The notes beneath the pieces are model-generated. The model was not told the origin of the DNA. It worked only from the letters and a program-made list of their open reading frames with translations, and did no database searches. This document shows, piece after piece, positions 54,347 through 64,000 of a DNA stretch of 64,000 nucleotides. Position numbers and translations under genes: made by a program. The stretch comes from Prosthecodimorpha staleyi. GTDB taxonomy: Bacteria; Pseudomonadota; Alphaproteobacteria; Rhizobiales; Ancalomicrobiaceae. Every line of letters begins with the position of its first letter. The first letter of the stretch is position 1. The stretch covers positions 172,886 to 236,885 of the forward strand of contig NZ_JAHHZF010000008.1 of assembly GCF_018729455.1 (NCBI RefSeq). Direction: 5' to 3'.

Positions 54347-54537
54347 CGTCTTTGGAACTTCTGTCGACCTTCGGATGTCTTGTTATCAAGGCGTCGTGTG
54401 ACTAGCGTCGTCGTGCCGAGAGCAGTCTCAAGGATTTGGAGGACTTGAACTGTTCATTCGGCATGGACACGTCGTCGCAGCAAGATATTGCAGATCGACC
54501 CGCCGCGGCAGCCGGCGGGCATCCGGAGGGTTAACGC

Positions 54538-56151
<1,614 letters not shown>

Positions 56152-56210
56152 TCGGACGGCCGGCGCCCTGATCCCGGGGCGCCGGTGCTCGACCACCCGA
56201 CCCGGATCAC

Positions 56211-56241
56211 GGCCCACCCGGTCCCCGCGACCGGGTGGGCC
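56211..56241 (+). terminator. Rho-independent terminator after pckA
   Basis: A perfect 13-bp stem (GGCCCACCCGGTC / GACCGGGTGGGCC) with a CCCGC loop is followed by TTTT at 56242-56245. It lies 60 bp after the pckA stop. Confidence 0.93.
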
Positions 56242-56314
56242 TTTTGCCTTCGGGCGCTCCCGCCGAGACCATTCCGCCCGTTGACCGCGCCCGCGCGATC
56301 CGCGATGGAAAGGC

Positions 56315-57241
56315 ATGACCGCCCAAGACGAGACCCGCCCCGAGCCGCCGCTCGGCAGCCCGACCCGGCCCCTCATGCTGGAGGCCGCCGGCTGGGACGA
56401 CTATGCGCTGATCGATTCCGGCCACGGCCGCAAGCTGGAGCGCTACGGGCGGATGAAGCTCGTACGGCCAGAGGAGCAGGCGATCTGGACGCCGCGCCTC
56501 GGCGAGGCGGTCTGGGAGCGGGCCGACGCGGTCTTCACCGGCGATGTCGAGGAGGAAGGGCCGGGCCGCTGGCGCTTCCCGCGCCAGGTGCCGGAAACAT
56601 GGCCGATGGCCTATGGCGATGTCGCCTTCGGTTGCCGCTTCACGTCGTTCCGCCATACCGGCGTCTTTCCCGAGCAGGTCGCCCACTGGGCCTGGATGGC
56701 CGAGCGCATCCGCGCCGCCGGCCGGCCGCTGAAGCTTCTCAACCTGTTCGGCTATACCGGCATCGCCTCGCTGGTCGCCGCGGCGGCGGGCGCGCAGGTG
56801 ACCCATGTCGACGCCTCCAAGAAGGCGATCGCCTGGGCGCGCGAGAACCAGGCCGCCTCCGGCATGGAGGCGCTGCCGATCCGCTGGATCTGCGAGGATG
56901 CCGGCAAGTTCGTCGCCCGCGAGGGCCGGCGCGGCAGCCGCTACGACGGCATCCTGCTCGATCCGCCCAAATACGGCCGCGGCCCGGGCGGCGAGGTCTG
57001 GCAGCTCTTCGCCGACCTGCCCGCCATGCTGACCGCCTGCCGCGATCTCCTGTCGGCCGATCCGTCCTTCCTGATCCTGACCGTCTACGCGATGCGCGCC
57101 TCCTTCGTGTCCTTCCACGAGCTGGCCGCCGAGGTCATGGCGCCGCGCGCCGGGCGGCTGGAATCGGGCGAACTGCTGCTCGTCGAGGAGGCCGGCGGCC
57201 GCCGCCTCGCCACCTCGCTGTTCTCCCGGTGGTGCCCATGA
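56315..57241 (+). CDS. Class I SAM-dependent rRNA methyltransferase (RlmI/RlmL-like fold)
   Basis: A 308-aa methyltransferase of the COG1092 type. The SAM-binding segment is KLLNLFGYTGIASLVAAAAGA with the acidic loop HVDASKKAIAWARENQA, and the catalytic motif is GILLDPPKYGRG. The N-terminal half lacks a PUA domain, which RlmI has. Relatives modify 23S rRNA cytosine or guanine; the exact base cannot be told. ATG at 56315 gives a complete fold. Its stop overlaps the ATG of the following TrmH-type gene (ATGA), so the two RNA methyltransferases are cotranslated. Confidence 0.88.
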   Translation: MTAQDETRPEPPLGSPTRPLMLEAAGWDDYALIDSGHGRKLERYGRMKLVRPEEQAIWTPRLGEAVWERADAVFTGDVEEEGPGRWRFPRQVPETWPMAYGDVAFGCRFTSFRHTGVFPEQVAHWAWMAERIRAAGRPLKLLNLFGYTGIASLVAAAAGAQVTHVDASKKAIAWARENQAASGMEALPIRWICEDAGKFVAREGRRGSRYDGILLDPPKYGRGPGGEVWQLFADLPAMLTACRDLLSADPSFLILTVYAMRASFVSFHELAAEVMAPRAGRLESGELLLVEEAGGRRLATSLFSRWCP

Positions 57242-58089
57242 GACGGTCGAACCCGCCGCGTCCGTCCGCGCCCCAGCGCGCCGGCCAGATCAAGGAGGTG
57301 TCGAGCCTCGCCAATCCGGTCGTCAAGGAGATGCGCGCGCTGCAGCTCAAGAAGGAGCGCCAGCGCACCGGCCTGTTCCTGGCCGAGGGCCTCAAGCTGA
57401 TCGCCGACGCGATCGACCAGGACTGGCCGATCCGGGTGCTCGCCTATGCGGCCAAGGTCAAGGACCAGCCGATGGTCCGCCGCATCGCCCGGGCGGCGGT
57501 CGACCGCGGCGCGCTGGTGCTGGTGGTCAGCGAGGACGTGCTGGAAAAGATCAGCCGGCGCGACAATCCGCAGATGGTGGTGGCGGTGTTCGAGCAGCGG
57601 CTGATCGGGCTCGACGACATCGATCTCGACCGGTCGAGCGTCTGGGTCGCGCTGGAGACGGTCAAGGATCCGGGCAATCTCGGCACCATCATCCGCACAG
57701 CCGATTCGGTCGGCGCCTCGGGCGTCATCCTGATCGGCGACACCACCGACCCCTTCGCTCTTGAAGCCGTGCGCGCCACCATGGGGTCGATCTTCAATAT
57801 CGGCCTCGCCGCCGCGACCGCCGAGGAGTTCGTCGCCTGGAAGCGGCGCACCGGCGTGCCCGTGGTCGGCACCCATCTGGCCGGCGCGGTCGACTATCGC
57901 AGCCTGCGCTATGCCGAGCCCGGCATCCTGTTGATGGGCAACGAGCAGTCCGGGCTGCCGGACGACCTGGTCGCCGCCTGCGACCATACGGTCAAGATCC
58001 CGATGGCCGGCCGCGCCGACAGCCTCAATCTAGCGGTTGCCACCGCGGTGATGCTCTACGAGATGCGCCGCCCGCGGCTGAAGCTTTGA
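57238..58089 (+). CDS. SPOUT-class RNA 2'-O-methyltransferase (TrmH/SpoU family)
   Basis: A 283-aa TrmH-family methyltransferase. The N-terminal substrate-binding region has SSLANPVVKEMRALQLKKER and RTGLFLAEGLKLI. The SPOUT domain carries motif 1 LETVKDPGNLGTIIRTADSVG, motif 2 GILLMGNEQSGLPDDL and motif 3 KIPMAGRADSLNLAVATAV, all intact. It methylates ribose 2'-O in tRNA or 23S rRNA; which one cannot be told. It overlaps the upstream methyltransferase gene by 4 bp. The open frame upstream of 57238 is a shadow of that gene. Confidence 0.93.
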   Translation: MRRSNPPRPSAPQRAGQIKEVSSLANPVVKEMRALQLKKERQRTGLFLAEGLKLIADAIDQDWPIRVLAYAAKVKDQPMVRRIARAAVDRGALVLVVSEDVLEKISRRDNPQMVVAVFEQRLIGLDDIDLDRSSVWVALETVKDPGNLGTIIRTADSVGASGVILIGDTTDPFALEAVRATMGSIFNIGLAAATAEEFVAWKRRTGVPVVGTHLAGAVDYRSLRYAEPGILLMGNEQSGLPDDLVAACDHTVKIPMAGRADSLNLAVATAVMLYEMRRPRLKL

Positions 58090-58279
58090 GGCCGGCGCTC
58101 CGGCGCCCGGCTGCCGTGGCTCTGAAGAGGCGCGACGCCGGCGCCGGTCGTCGGCTCGCGTCTGTCGACCGGCCTGGGCATAGCGGGGATCCGGCGTTTT
58201 GATGATTTCCCCGCACCCCGTCCTGGATTAGGGTCCGGCCGGGGCGCACGAACCGGCTGCAACGGCCGAGGGGCTGGAC

Positions 58280-58975
58280 TTGAAGGGCGACAAGACATCG
58301 GAGTTCCGGCGCAGAACGGCGCCCGGTCTCGCCTTCATGCTCGGTCTCGCGCTGCTGGCCGGCATGGTCCTGTACTGGGTCGTGCTGGAGCGGGAGGACC
58401 GCGCCCTGCCGTCCGGCATCGCCGTCGCATCGGGCGTGCTCACCGCCACGCAGGTGCCGGTGGCCAGCCCCGGTGCCGGTGCGGTGCTGCAGGTGATGGT
58501 TCCGCCCGGCACGGCCGTGACGGCCGGAACGCCGATCCTGCGCCTGCGCGGCCGGACCGGCGAATTCCTGGTCGCCACCCCGCGCGCGGGCCGCCTGGAC
58601 CGCCTCGCGGTGCAGCCCGGCGACGACATCGAGGCCGGTCGCGTCGTCGCCACCCTGACCGATCTGGCCGATCTCGCCATGATCGCCCCGTTTCCGGCAG
58701 AGACCGTCGGCCATCTGCCGATCGGCGCGGAGGCGCGGTTGGAGCTGTTCGGCTTCAAGGGCAACGCGATTCCTGCCCGCGTCGTCTCGGTCGTCGCCCA
58801 GGACGGCGGTGCCACGGCGCCGCAGCCGCCGGACGGCAACGCGGTTTCCGGACGCATGGTCACCGTCACCGTGGAGGTGACCGATACGCGCAGCCTGCCG
58901 CTCGCAGCCGGCATGCGCGGCCGGGTCTATCTGCGGATCGCGGAAGGCGCGCCTTGGCCGGCCCGGATCCGGTGA
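58280..58975 (+). CDS. Small HlyD/biotinyl-lipoyl-type membrane-anchored protein
   Basis: A 231-aa protein with one N-terminal membrane helix (about residues 17-37, LAFMLGLALLAGMVLYWVVL), then a periplasmic part resembling a membrane fusion protein: a lipoyl-like barrel (VASPGAGAVLQVMVPPGTAV; RLDRLAVQPGDDIEAG) and a beta-barrel ending in LAAGMRGRVYLRI. The helical hairpin of full adaptors is missing. It starts from TTG at 58280 with GAGGGGC upstream; an internal Met at residue 20 would cut the membrane helix. No transporter is next to it, so whether it serves an ABC/RND pump or binds something else is unknown. Confidence 0.7.
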   Translation: MKGDKTSEFRRRTAPGLAFMLGLALLAGMVLYWVVLEREDRALPSGIAVASGVLTATQVPVASPGAGAVLQVMVPPGTAVTAGTPILRLRGRTGEFLVATPRAGRLDRLAVQPGDDIEAGRVVATLTDLADLAMIAPFPAETVGHLPIGAEARLELFGFKGNAIPARVVSVVAQDGGATAPQPPDGNAVSGRMVTVTVEVTDTRSLPLAAGMRGRVYLRIAEGAPWPARIR

Positions 58976-59002
58976 CCGGTCCGGGCGTGGCGCGCCTCGC
59001 GC

Positions 59003-59758
59003 CTAGAGATGCTGGCCGCCGTTGATGTGGATCTCCGAGCCGGTGATGTAGGAACTCGAATCCGAGCACAGATAGTAGATGATGTCGGCGACCTCCTCGG
59101 GCCGGCCGAGCCGGCGCATCGGGATCTGCTCGACGATCTTCTCGGTGCCGGGCGAGAGGATCGAGGTGTCGATCTCGCCGGGGGCGATGGCGTTGACGCG
59201 CACGCCGTGCGGGCCGAGATCGTGCGCCATCTCGCGGGTCAGGCCGGCCAGCGCGGCCTTCGAGGTCGCATAGGCGGTGCCGGCGAAGGGATGCACCCGC
59301 GTGCCGGCGATCGACGAGACGTTGACGATCGAGCCGCCGGCCGCCTTCAGTTCCTTGAACAGCCCGCGCGCGAGCAGGACCGGCGCGTAGAAGTTCACGT
59401 GGAAGACCGAGTGCCACATGTCCATCGGCGTCGACAGCGAATCGAGCCGCTGCTTGTTTTTGTCCTTCGGGCTGATCGCCGCATTGTTGACGAGGCCGTA
59501 CAGCTTGCCGCCGGAGGATTCCAGCCGCCGCCGCATCTCCGCGATGGCGATGCCGACATTGACCGGATCGGCGAGATCGACCTGGATGTGATCCTCCGGC
59601 CCCATCGGCCAGGGGCATTTGTCGGAGAAGGGCTGGCGCGAGCAGGTGATCACCCGCCAGCCGGCGGCCGAGAAGCGCTTCACCGTGGCATGGCCGATGC
59701 CGCGGCTGGCTCCGGTCAGCACGATGGTCTTGCGTTCGTCGAGCGCGGGCGCGGCCAT
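59003..59758 (-). CDS. SDR-family NAD(P)-dependent oxidoreductase
   Basis: A 251-aa classical short-chain dehydrogenase. The cofactor motif is IVLTGASRGIGHATVKRF, then LYGLVNNAAISPKDK. The catalytic residues lie in NVSSIAGTRVHPFAGTAYATSKAAL with Ser, Tyr and Lys in the normal spacing, followed by APGEIDTSILSPG. It ends GSEIHINGGQHL, the common 3-oxoacyl-reductase-like closure. The substrate is not assignable. It is convergent with the HlyD-like gene and 124 bp downstream of the ABC permease gene on the same strand, so it could be the distal gene of that unit. Confidence 0.9.
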   Translation of the reverse strand: MAAPALDERKTIVLTGASRGIGHATVKRFSAAGWRVITCSRQPFSDKCPWPMGPEDHIQVDLADPVNVGIAIAEMRRRLESSGGKLYGLVNNAAISPKDKNKQRLDSLSTPMDMWHSVFHVNFYAPVLLARGLFKELKAAGGSIVNVSSIAGTRVHPFAGTAYATSKAALAGLTREMAHDLGPHGVRVNAIAPGEIDTSILSPGTEKIVEQIPMRRLGRPEEVADIIYYLCSDSSSYITGSEIHINGGQHL

Positions 59759-59882
59759 GTCGGTCCTCGGAAGTCTGGGAATATGGGTGTGATATGGGGG
59801 CGGCGGCGGCGGAGCGCGACCGGCATTCGGGCGGACCTTAGAGCATTTTGTGCACTTCAGGAAATCGCTTTGGAAAGACCGG

Positions 59883-61556
59883 TCAGGCGGAAACCGGCTG
59901 CCTGCGCCTGAGCGCGAGGGCCCGGACGGCGAGCCCCGTCAGGGCGAATCCGGCAAAGGGCAGAAGGGCCTGGACCAGGGCCGTGGCGCCGGTGATGCGG
60001 CGGTCGGCCCCGCCGGCCAGCGCCAGGGTCTCGGTCGTGATCGTGGCGACGCGCCCGCCGCCGAGCACCAGGGTCGGCAGGTAGAGGGCGATGCTGACCG
60101 CGAAGCCGACGGCGGCGGCGGTCAGGAGCGGACCGGCCAGCAGGGGCAGGCGAACAGCGAGAAGACGCCGCAGCGGTCCGGCCCCGAGGCTCGCCGCGAC
60201 CGGCTCCAGGCGCCGGTCGAGCCCGGCCCAGGGTCCGGCAAGCGAGAGATGCACATAGGGCACGACCTGCGCGACATGGCCGATCAGGACGGTCGACGGT
60301 CCCGGCGTCAGGCCGGCCGCCGACAGGGCGACATCGAGCCCGAACAGCCAGCTCGTCTCCGGCACCAGGATCGGCAGGAACAGCAGGACCGCGACCGGCC
60401 CTGAGGCGCGGCTCCCGGGCGGCGCGCCGGCGAGGAGCACGATCGCGGCGAGGAGCGCGATCGCGGCCGCGGCGAGGCCGAGCCCGGCGCTGGTCAGGAT
60501 CGGCCCGGCCAGGGCGGGCGCGAGGCCCGTCCAGGTGGCGAGCGACCAGCCTTCGGGCCAGGCCGCCGGAAAGCGCCAGGCGGTCGCGACCGACCAGAGG
60601 GCCAGGGCAGCGGCCCCGAGGCCGATCGCGGCGATCGGAAGACATGCCAGCGCCCCGGCCGCGATCCGGGCGGCGCGATCCTCGACCCGCCGGCGCCCCG
60701 AAATCGCCGCCGCGGCGAGCCGGCGTCGTACCGCCGCCTCCAGGGCGAGCACCGCCAGCGCGACGATCCCGGTCACCAGCGCCTGCAGCACGGTACCGGC
60801 CGCGGCGATCGTCCGCATGGTGAGATCGGGCTCGGCGAACCAGCGCAGCACCCGCACCGGCAGGGGCGGCGGGCCGGTCGGACCCAGGATCAGCGCCATG
60901 TCGACCGATCCGCTGGCATAGGCGGCGACCGCCAGCAGCGGCAGGCGGATGCGCGGCAGCAGGCGCGGCCCGACGGCGACCAGGAACCCCTTCATGCGCC
61001 CATAGCCGAAGCCCGCCGCCACCTCCATCGCCTGCGCGGGCGCCGTCTGCGGCAGGACGGCGAGCGCCACCAGCATGAGGAACGGCACCTCCTTGGCGAC
61101 CAGCCCGGCCAGCAGGGCGAGGCCGAGCGGATCGTTGACCAGGGTGAAGTCCGGCGGCCGGTCGAAGCCGGTCGCCCAGGGCGACAGGAGGCGCAGGAAC
61201 CAGCCGGACGGCGCAAGCAGGAAGGCGAGCCCGAAGGCGGCGGCGGCATGCGGGATCGAGAGCAGCGGGCCGATCAACCGGACGAAGAGCCGGAACGGCC
61301 GCGTGCCGTGGAAGGCGGCCAGCACGAGCAGCACGATGGCGAGCGACAGCGCCGCGGCCGCGATGCCGAGCGCCAACGCGGTCGCAGCCGAGCGGGCGAG
61401 GCCCGGCATGGCGAAAAGGCGGCTCCAGGCGTCGAGCGACGGGCCATGCGCTCCGATGGCGGGCAGGTGCCCGAAGGCCGGCAGCAGCGTGCCGGCCAGC
61501 CCGACCGCGACCGTGCCGACAAGGCCGGCCAGCACCAGGATCGCGGCGAGGCGCAT
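59883..61556 (-). CDS. ABC transporter permease, fused two-domain type (YnjC/ThiP-like)
   Basis: A 557-aa inner-membrane protein made of two tandem ABC importer permease halves with about 12 hydrophobic helices in total. Each half has its own coupling-loop region (AMEVAAGFGYGRMKGFLVAVGPRLLP; EPVAASLGAGPLRRLLAVRLPLL), the EAA-like motif that contacts an ATPase. This arrangement is that of YnjC and ThiP. It follows the solute-binding gene after 13 bp. The expected third gene, an ATPase, is not found: the next gene is an SDR. The complex must borrow an ATPase from elsewhere or the locus has lost it. Confidence 0.85.
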   Translation of the reverse strand: MRLAAILVLAGLVGTVAVGLAGTLLPAFGHLPAIGAHGPSLDAWSRLFAMPGLARSAATALALGIAAAALSLAIVLLVLAAFHGTRPFRLFVRLIGPLLSIPHAAAAFGLAFLLAPSGWFLRLLSPWATGFDRPPDFTLVNDPLGLALLAGLVAKEVPFLMLVALAVLPQTAPAQAMEVAAGFGYGRMKGFLVAVGPRLLPRIRLPLLAVAAYASGSVDMALILGPTGPPPLPVRVLRWFAEPDLTMRTIAAAGTVLQALVTGIVALAVLALEAAVRRRLAAAAISGRRRVEDRAARIAAGALACLPIAAIGLGAAALALWSVATAWRFPAAWPEGWSLATWTGLAPALAGPILTSAGLGLAAAAIALLAAIVLLAGAPPGSRASGPVAVLLFLPILVPETSWLFGLDVALSAAGLTPGPSTVLIGHVAQVVPYVHLSLAGPWAGLDRRLEPVAASLGAGPLRRLLAVRLPLLAGPLLTAAAVGFAVSIALYLPTLVLGGGRVATITTETLALAGGADRRITGATALVQALLPFAGFALTGLAVRALALRRRQPVSA

Positions 61557-61569
61557 GGGCCGCGCTGTC

Positions 61570-62790
61570 TCAGCGGACCGCGTAGCGCTGCGCCCAGGCC
61601 GCCGCCAGGGCGGTGGTCCAGCTCGGATGCGGCTCGGGCAGGACCGGGCCGAGCGCGTCCGGGGCGAGGCTCGCCGCGCCCAGATCGAGCGCGCGGAAGC
61701 GGGCCCGCTCGGCTTCCGGCAGCCGGTCGACGGCGAGCACGGTCGGATCGCCCCAGCGGTTCGGGTCCTGCTTGGCGGCCTGCGCCTCGGGCGACATCAG
61801 GAAATCGGCCAGCACCAGCGCGCCGGCCTTGGCCTTGGCATTGAGCGGGATGGCGACGAAATGCGTGTTGCCGAGCGTGCCGCCGGCGAGCGTGAAACTG
61901 CGGACCGTCGCCGGCAACTCGCCGGAGCGGACGGCGGTCGCCGCATCGCCCGGATTGAAGGTGAAGCCGATATCGGTCTCGCCGTCGGCGACCAGCCGCC
62001 GCAAGGCCGCGACATTGGCCGGGAAGACCTTGCCCTGGCGCCAGAGATGCGGGTGCAGCGCGTCCAGATAAGCGAAGACCGGGACGAAGCGCGCCTCCGC
62101 CTCGGCCGGGTCGAGCGGGCGGGCGAGGGCGGCACGGTCGGCGGTCCGGGTGACCAGGATCTGCTTCAGGAAGGTCGTGCCGAGGAAATCCGGCGGTTCG
62201 GGATAGGTGAAGCGGCCGGGATGACGGCGGGCGTAATCGGCCAGCGCGTCGAGCGAGGCCGGCGGGGTGGGGACGCGGGCGCTGTCGGCATAGAAGGTCA
62301 ATTGCGCCATGCCCCAGGGCGCCTCCATGCCGTCGGTCGGAACGGTGAAGTCGGCGACGGTGGTCGGCTTGCCGGCCACGTCGACATGGCGCCAGTTCGG
62401 CAGGCGTGTCGCCCAGCCAGTCGGCCAGAGCAGGCCGGCCTTCTTCATGGCCGCGAAATTCTCGCCGTTGATCCAGACCAGATCGACGCTGCCGTCGCGG
62501 TCGCGCCCGGCCGATGTCTCGGCCAGCACGCGCGACACCACCGCCGACGTCTCGGCGACCTTGACGTGGACCACCTCGACCCCGAAGCGCGCCTTCGCCT
62601 GCCCGCCCGCCCAGGCGATATAGTCGTTGATGCGCGTCTCGCCGCCCCAGGCGTGGAAATAGACCGTCTGGCCCTTCGCGGCGGCCAGGACCGCGGCCCA
62701 GTCGGCCGGATCGGGATCGGCCGCGCGCGCGGCGGTGAGGCCGAGGCCGAAGGCCAGTCCGGTCAGTGCGGCGAGGAGGCGGGCGAGCAT
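61570..62790 (-). CDS. ABC transporter substrate-binding protein (YnjB-like)
   Basis: A 406-aa periplasmic binding protein. A standard signal peptide (MLARLLAALTGLAFGLGLTAARA) is followed by the mature domain with TVYFHAWGGETRINDYIAWA, DLVWINGENFAAMKKAGLLW and GDTDIGFT-like GETDIGFTFNPGDA. These match the YnjB group of extracellular solute-binding proteins linked to YnjC permeases. The ligand is unknown; a polyamine or thiamine-like compound has been proposed for relatives, but no TPP riboswitch is present. CGGAGA lies before the ATG at 62790. Confidence 0.85.
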   Translation of the reverse strand: MLARLLAALTGLAFGLGLTAARAADPDPADWAAVLAAAKGQTVYFHAWGGETRINDYIAWAGGQAKARFGVEVVHVKVAETSAVVSRVLAETSAGRDRDGSVDLVWINGENFAAMKKAGLLWPTGWATRLPNWRHVDVAGKPTTVADFTVPTDGMEAPWGMAQLTFYADSARVPTPPASLDALADYARRHPGRFTYPEPPDFLGTTFLKQILVTRTADRAALARPLDPAEAEARFVPVFAYLDALHPHLWRQGKVFPANVAALRRLVADGETDIGFTFNPGDAATAVRSGELPATVRSFTLAGGTLGNTHFVAIPLNAKAKAGALVLADFLMSPEAQAAKQDPNRWGDPTVLAVDRLPEAERARFRALDLGAASLAPDALGPVLPEPHPSWTTALAAAWAQRYAVR

Positions 62791-62989
62791 CTGGCGGGTC
62801 TCCGGGTCGGCGGCAGGCCGTGCCGCGGTTCGGATAGACCGCGCGCCGTCGCCGCGGTCAAGCCGCGCCGGAGCGCACGGTTGCGTGTTCCGGCCGGCAG
62901 CGGACGTTGCCCCGGGGCAGCGGGCAGTGCCCGCCAGCGGGCCTTGCCCGTGCGGGCGTCCCGGAAGGCCGTCCAACGGCGCCACGCCG

Positions 62990-63460
62990 TCAGATCGGCA
63001 GCATGTCGGTCGCCTTGACCTCCTCCATGACCGCATAGGTGCGCGTCTCGCGCACGCCCGGCAGGGCCAGGATGACCTCGGCCAGGAAGTGCCGGTAGGC
63101 GGCCATGTCGCGCACGCGGGACTTGATCAGGTAGTCGAAGCCGCCGGCGACCATGTGGCATTCCATCACCTCCGGCGCGCGGGCGACCGCGGCCGCGAAG
63201 GCATCGAACACGTCCGGGCTGGTGCGGTCGAGCATCACCTCGACGAAGACCAGCAGGCCGCGGCCGAGCTTCTGCGGATCGAGCCGGGCGCCGTAGCCGC
63301 GCACGAAGCCGTCGCGGGTCAGCCGCTTCAACCGCTCCGAGACTGCGGTCGCCGAGAGTCCGACCCGCTCGGCCAGATCGGTCGTGGTGATGCGCCCGTC
63401 CGACTGCAGGATGGAGAGGATGCGACGGTCGATTCGGTCGATGGGGATTTCACTGTCCAT
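62990..63460 (-). CDS. putR: Lrp/AsnC-family regulator, probable PutR
   Basis: A 156-aa Lrp-type regulator. The N-terminal HTH reads IDRRILSILQSDGRITTTDL followed by AERVGLSATAVSERLKRL. The C-terminal RAM domain has MECHMVAGGFDYLIKSRVRDM, the usual ligand-binding core. It is divergent from putA across 112 bp; in Rhizobiales and Rhodobacter the Lrp-like PutR activates putA in response to proline, and this position is the main reason for the name. A start at 63472 adding four residues is equally possible. Confidence 0.85.
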   Translation of the reverse strand: MDSEIPIDRIDRRILSILQSDGRITTTDLAERVGLSATAVSERLKRLTRDGFVRGYGARLDPQKLGRGLLVFVEVMLDRTSPDVFDAFAAAVARAPEVMECHMVAGGFDYLIKSRVRDMAAYRHFLAEVILALPGVRETRTYAVMEEVKATDMLPI

Positions 63461-63572
63461 AACGCCAATCATAGCGAAATCACCGGTCCAATGTCTCCAT
63501 CTTTGGTGAAAGCCGCGCTCGATCCTGACGTATGATGGGACATCCCCAACGCCCGACCGTCCGGAGCCGACC
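63461..63572. promoter_or_regulatory. Divergent putR/putA promoter region
   Basis: The 112-bp gap must contain both promoters and the PutR binding sites. It is more AT-rich than the flanking genes around 63465-63530. I could not define a clear Lrp-type repeat by eye. Confidence 0.5.
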
Positions 63573-64000
63573 ATGGCCGCTGCCGCCGATTTCTCCGCCG
63601 CCCATCCCGCGCCGTTCCGCGCCGCCTTCGCGCCCGACGACCGCGGTCTGGTCGCGCGCCTGATCGAGGAGACGCGGTTGGTCGAATCCGCCGAGGCGCG
63701 CATCGATGCCGAGGCGACCCGGCTGATCGAGGCGATCCGGACCGACCGCAATGCCTTCGGGGTCGAGGAGTTCCTGCGCGAATATTCGCTCTCCACCAAG
63801 GAGGGCTTGGCCCTGATGGTGCTCGCCGAGGCGCTGCTGCGCGTGCCGGATCCCGAGACCACCGACCGGCTGATCGAGGACAAGCTGCGCCAGGCCAATT
63901 TCGAAGGCCACGAGCGCAAGTCGGACGGCTGGCTGGTCTCCGCCTCGACCTGGGCGATGGGCCTGACCGCCCGCATCCTGCAGCCGGGCGACACCCCGGA
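63573..64000 (+). CDS. putA: Bifunctional proline dehydrogenase / P5C dehydrogenase PutA, N-terminal part
   Basis: Only the first 142 codons are inside the window; the gene runs off its right edge. The visible part is the helical arm and start of the proline dehydrogenase domain: FLREYSLSTKEGLALMVLAEALLRVPD is the standard PutA segment, followed by IEDKLRQANFEGHERKSDGWLVSASTWA. PutA oxidises proline to glutamate in two steps at the inner membrane face. CCGGAGCCGACC precedes the ATG. It lacks the N-terminal ribbon-helix-helix repressor domain of the E. coli type, which agrees with a separate PutR regulator. Confidence 0.9.
   Translation, partial: MAAAADFSAAHPAPFRAAFAPDDRGLVARLIEETRLVESAEARIDAEATRLIEAIRTDRNAFGVEEFLREYSLSTKEGLALMVLAEALLRVPDPETTDRLIEDKLRQANFEGHERKSDGWLVSASTWAMGLTARILQPGDTP

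Noticed and set aside
62791..62989. Possible TPP riboswitch before the YnjB-like gene
   Set aside because: No CTGAGA or the other conserved thi-box segments are present on the minus strand.

Overview
The window is high-GC DNA (a hand count of the 60 bases from 30301 gives 43 G/C) with dense, often overlapping genes. It reads as a chromosomal segment of an alphaproteobacterium of the order Rhizobiales/Hyphomicrobiales. The main evidence is the block pckA | chvI-chvG-hprK-EIIA-HPr | ahcY-divL-tsaE/amgK-murU-addB-addA-trxA, which as I recall it is a conserved neighbourhood in that order. Also typical are an ActS/ActR (RegB/RegA) redox pair, a short HprK and a Tyr-type DivL. I cannot name the genus. 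No rRNA, tRNA, CRISPR array or recognisable transposase was seen.

Layout. 1-5.7 kb: ABC exporter genes, an ArsR/SRPBCC pair, a YbfB-type MFS carrier, cobyric acid synthase and a Tat-exported protein. 6.0-10.4 kb: a two-gene RND efflux pump. 10.5-16.4 kb: a HisC-like aminotransferase, altronate/galactarate dehydratase, a soluble chemoreceptor and an NhaD/CitMHS-type antiporter. 16.5-20.5 kb: ActR/ActS and the divergent intracellular PHB depolymerase. 20.5-26.2 kb: an SDR, a saccharopine-dehydrogenase-like/DUF393 pair, an unrecognised membrane-anchored protein and grpE. 26.3-40.2 kb: a long minus-strand block with trxA, addA, addB, murU, a tsaE-amgK fusion, divL and ahcY, covering recombinational repair, cell-wall recycling, t6A modification, cell-cycle control and the methyl cycle. 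40.4-47.5 kb: accessory genes lying between ahcY and the HPr gene, namely YbjQ, DUF4337, divergent oxyR/katA, an AT-rich island and a PaiB-like protein. 47.7-56.2 kb: the PTS-Ntr/ChvG-ChvI operon, a MATE pump, a HugZ-like haem protein and pckA. 56.3-64 kb: two RNA methyltransferases, a small HlyD-like protein, an SDR, a YnjBC-like ABC pair lacking its ATPase, and the divergent putR/putA pair, with putA cut by the window edge.

The most unusual part is the roughly 2.4-kb AT-rich island at about 44.37-46.74 kb. It carries a translationally coupled pair (a 285-aa protein of unknown function and a PIN-domain RNase-like protein) and, facing it, a lone 93-aa Cas2/SinR-like protein. I regard it as a candidate non-classical toxin-antitoxin or defence module acquired by transfer into an otherwise conserved chromosomal block.

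Several palindromes fit known regulatory logic: a 24-bp site upstream of ahcY (SahR/SamR-like), a 16-bp LacI-family-type site upstream of pckA (PckR-like), an ArsR operator covering its own gene's start codon, and a CtrA-like half site upstream of the chemoreceptor. These assignments are inferences from sequence and gene context.
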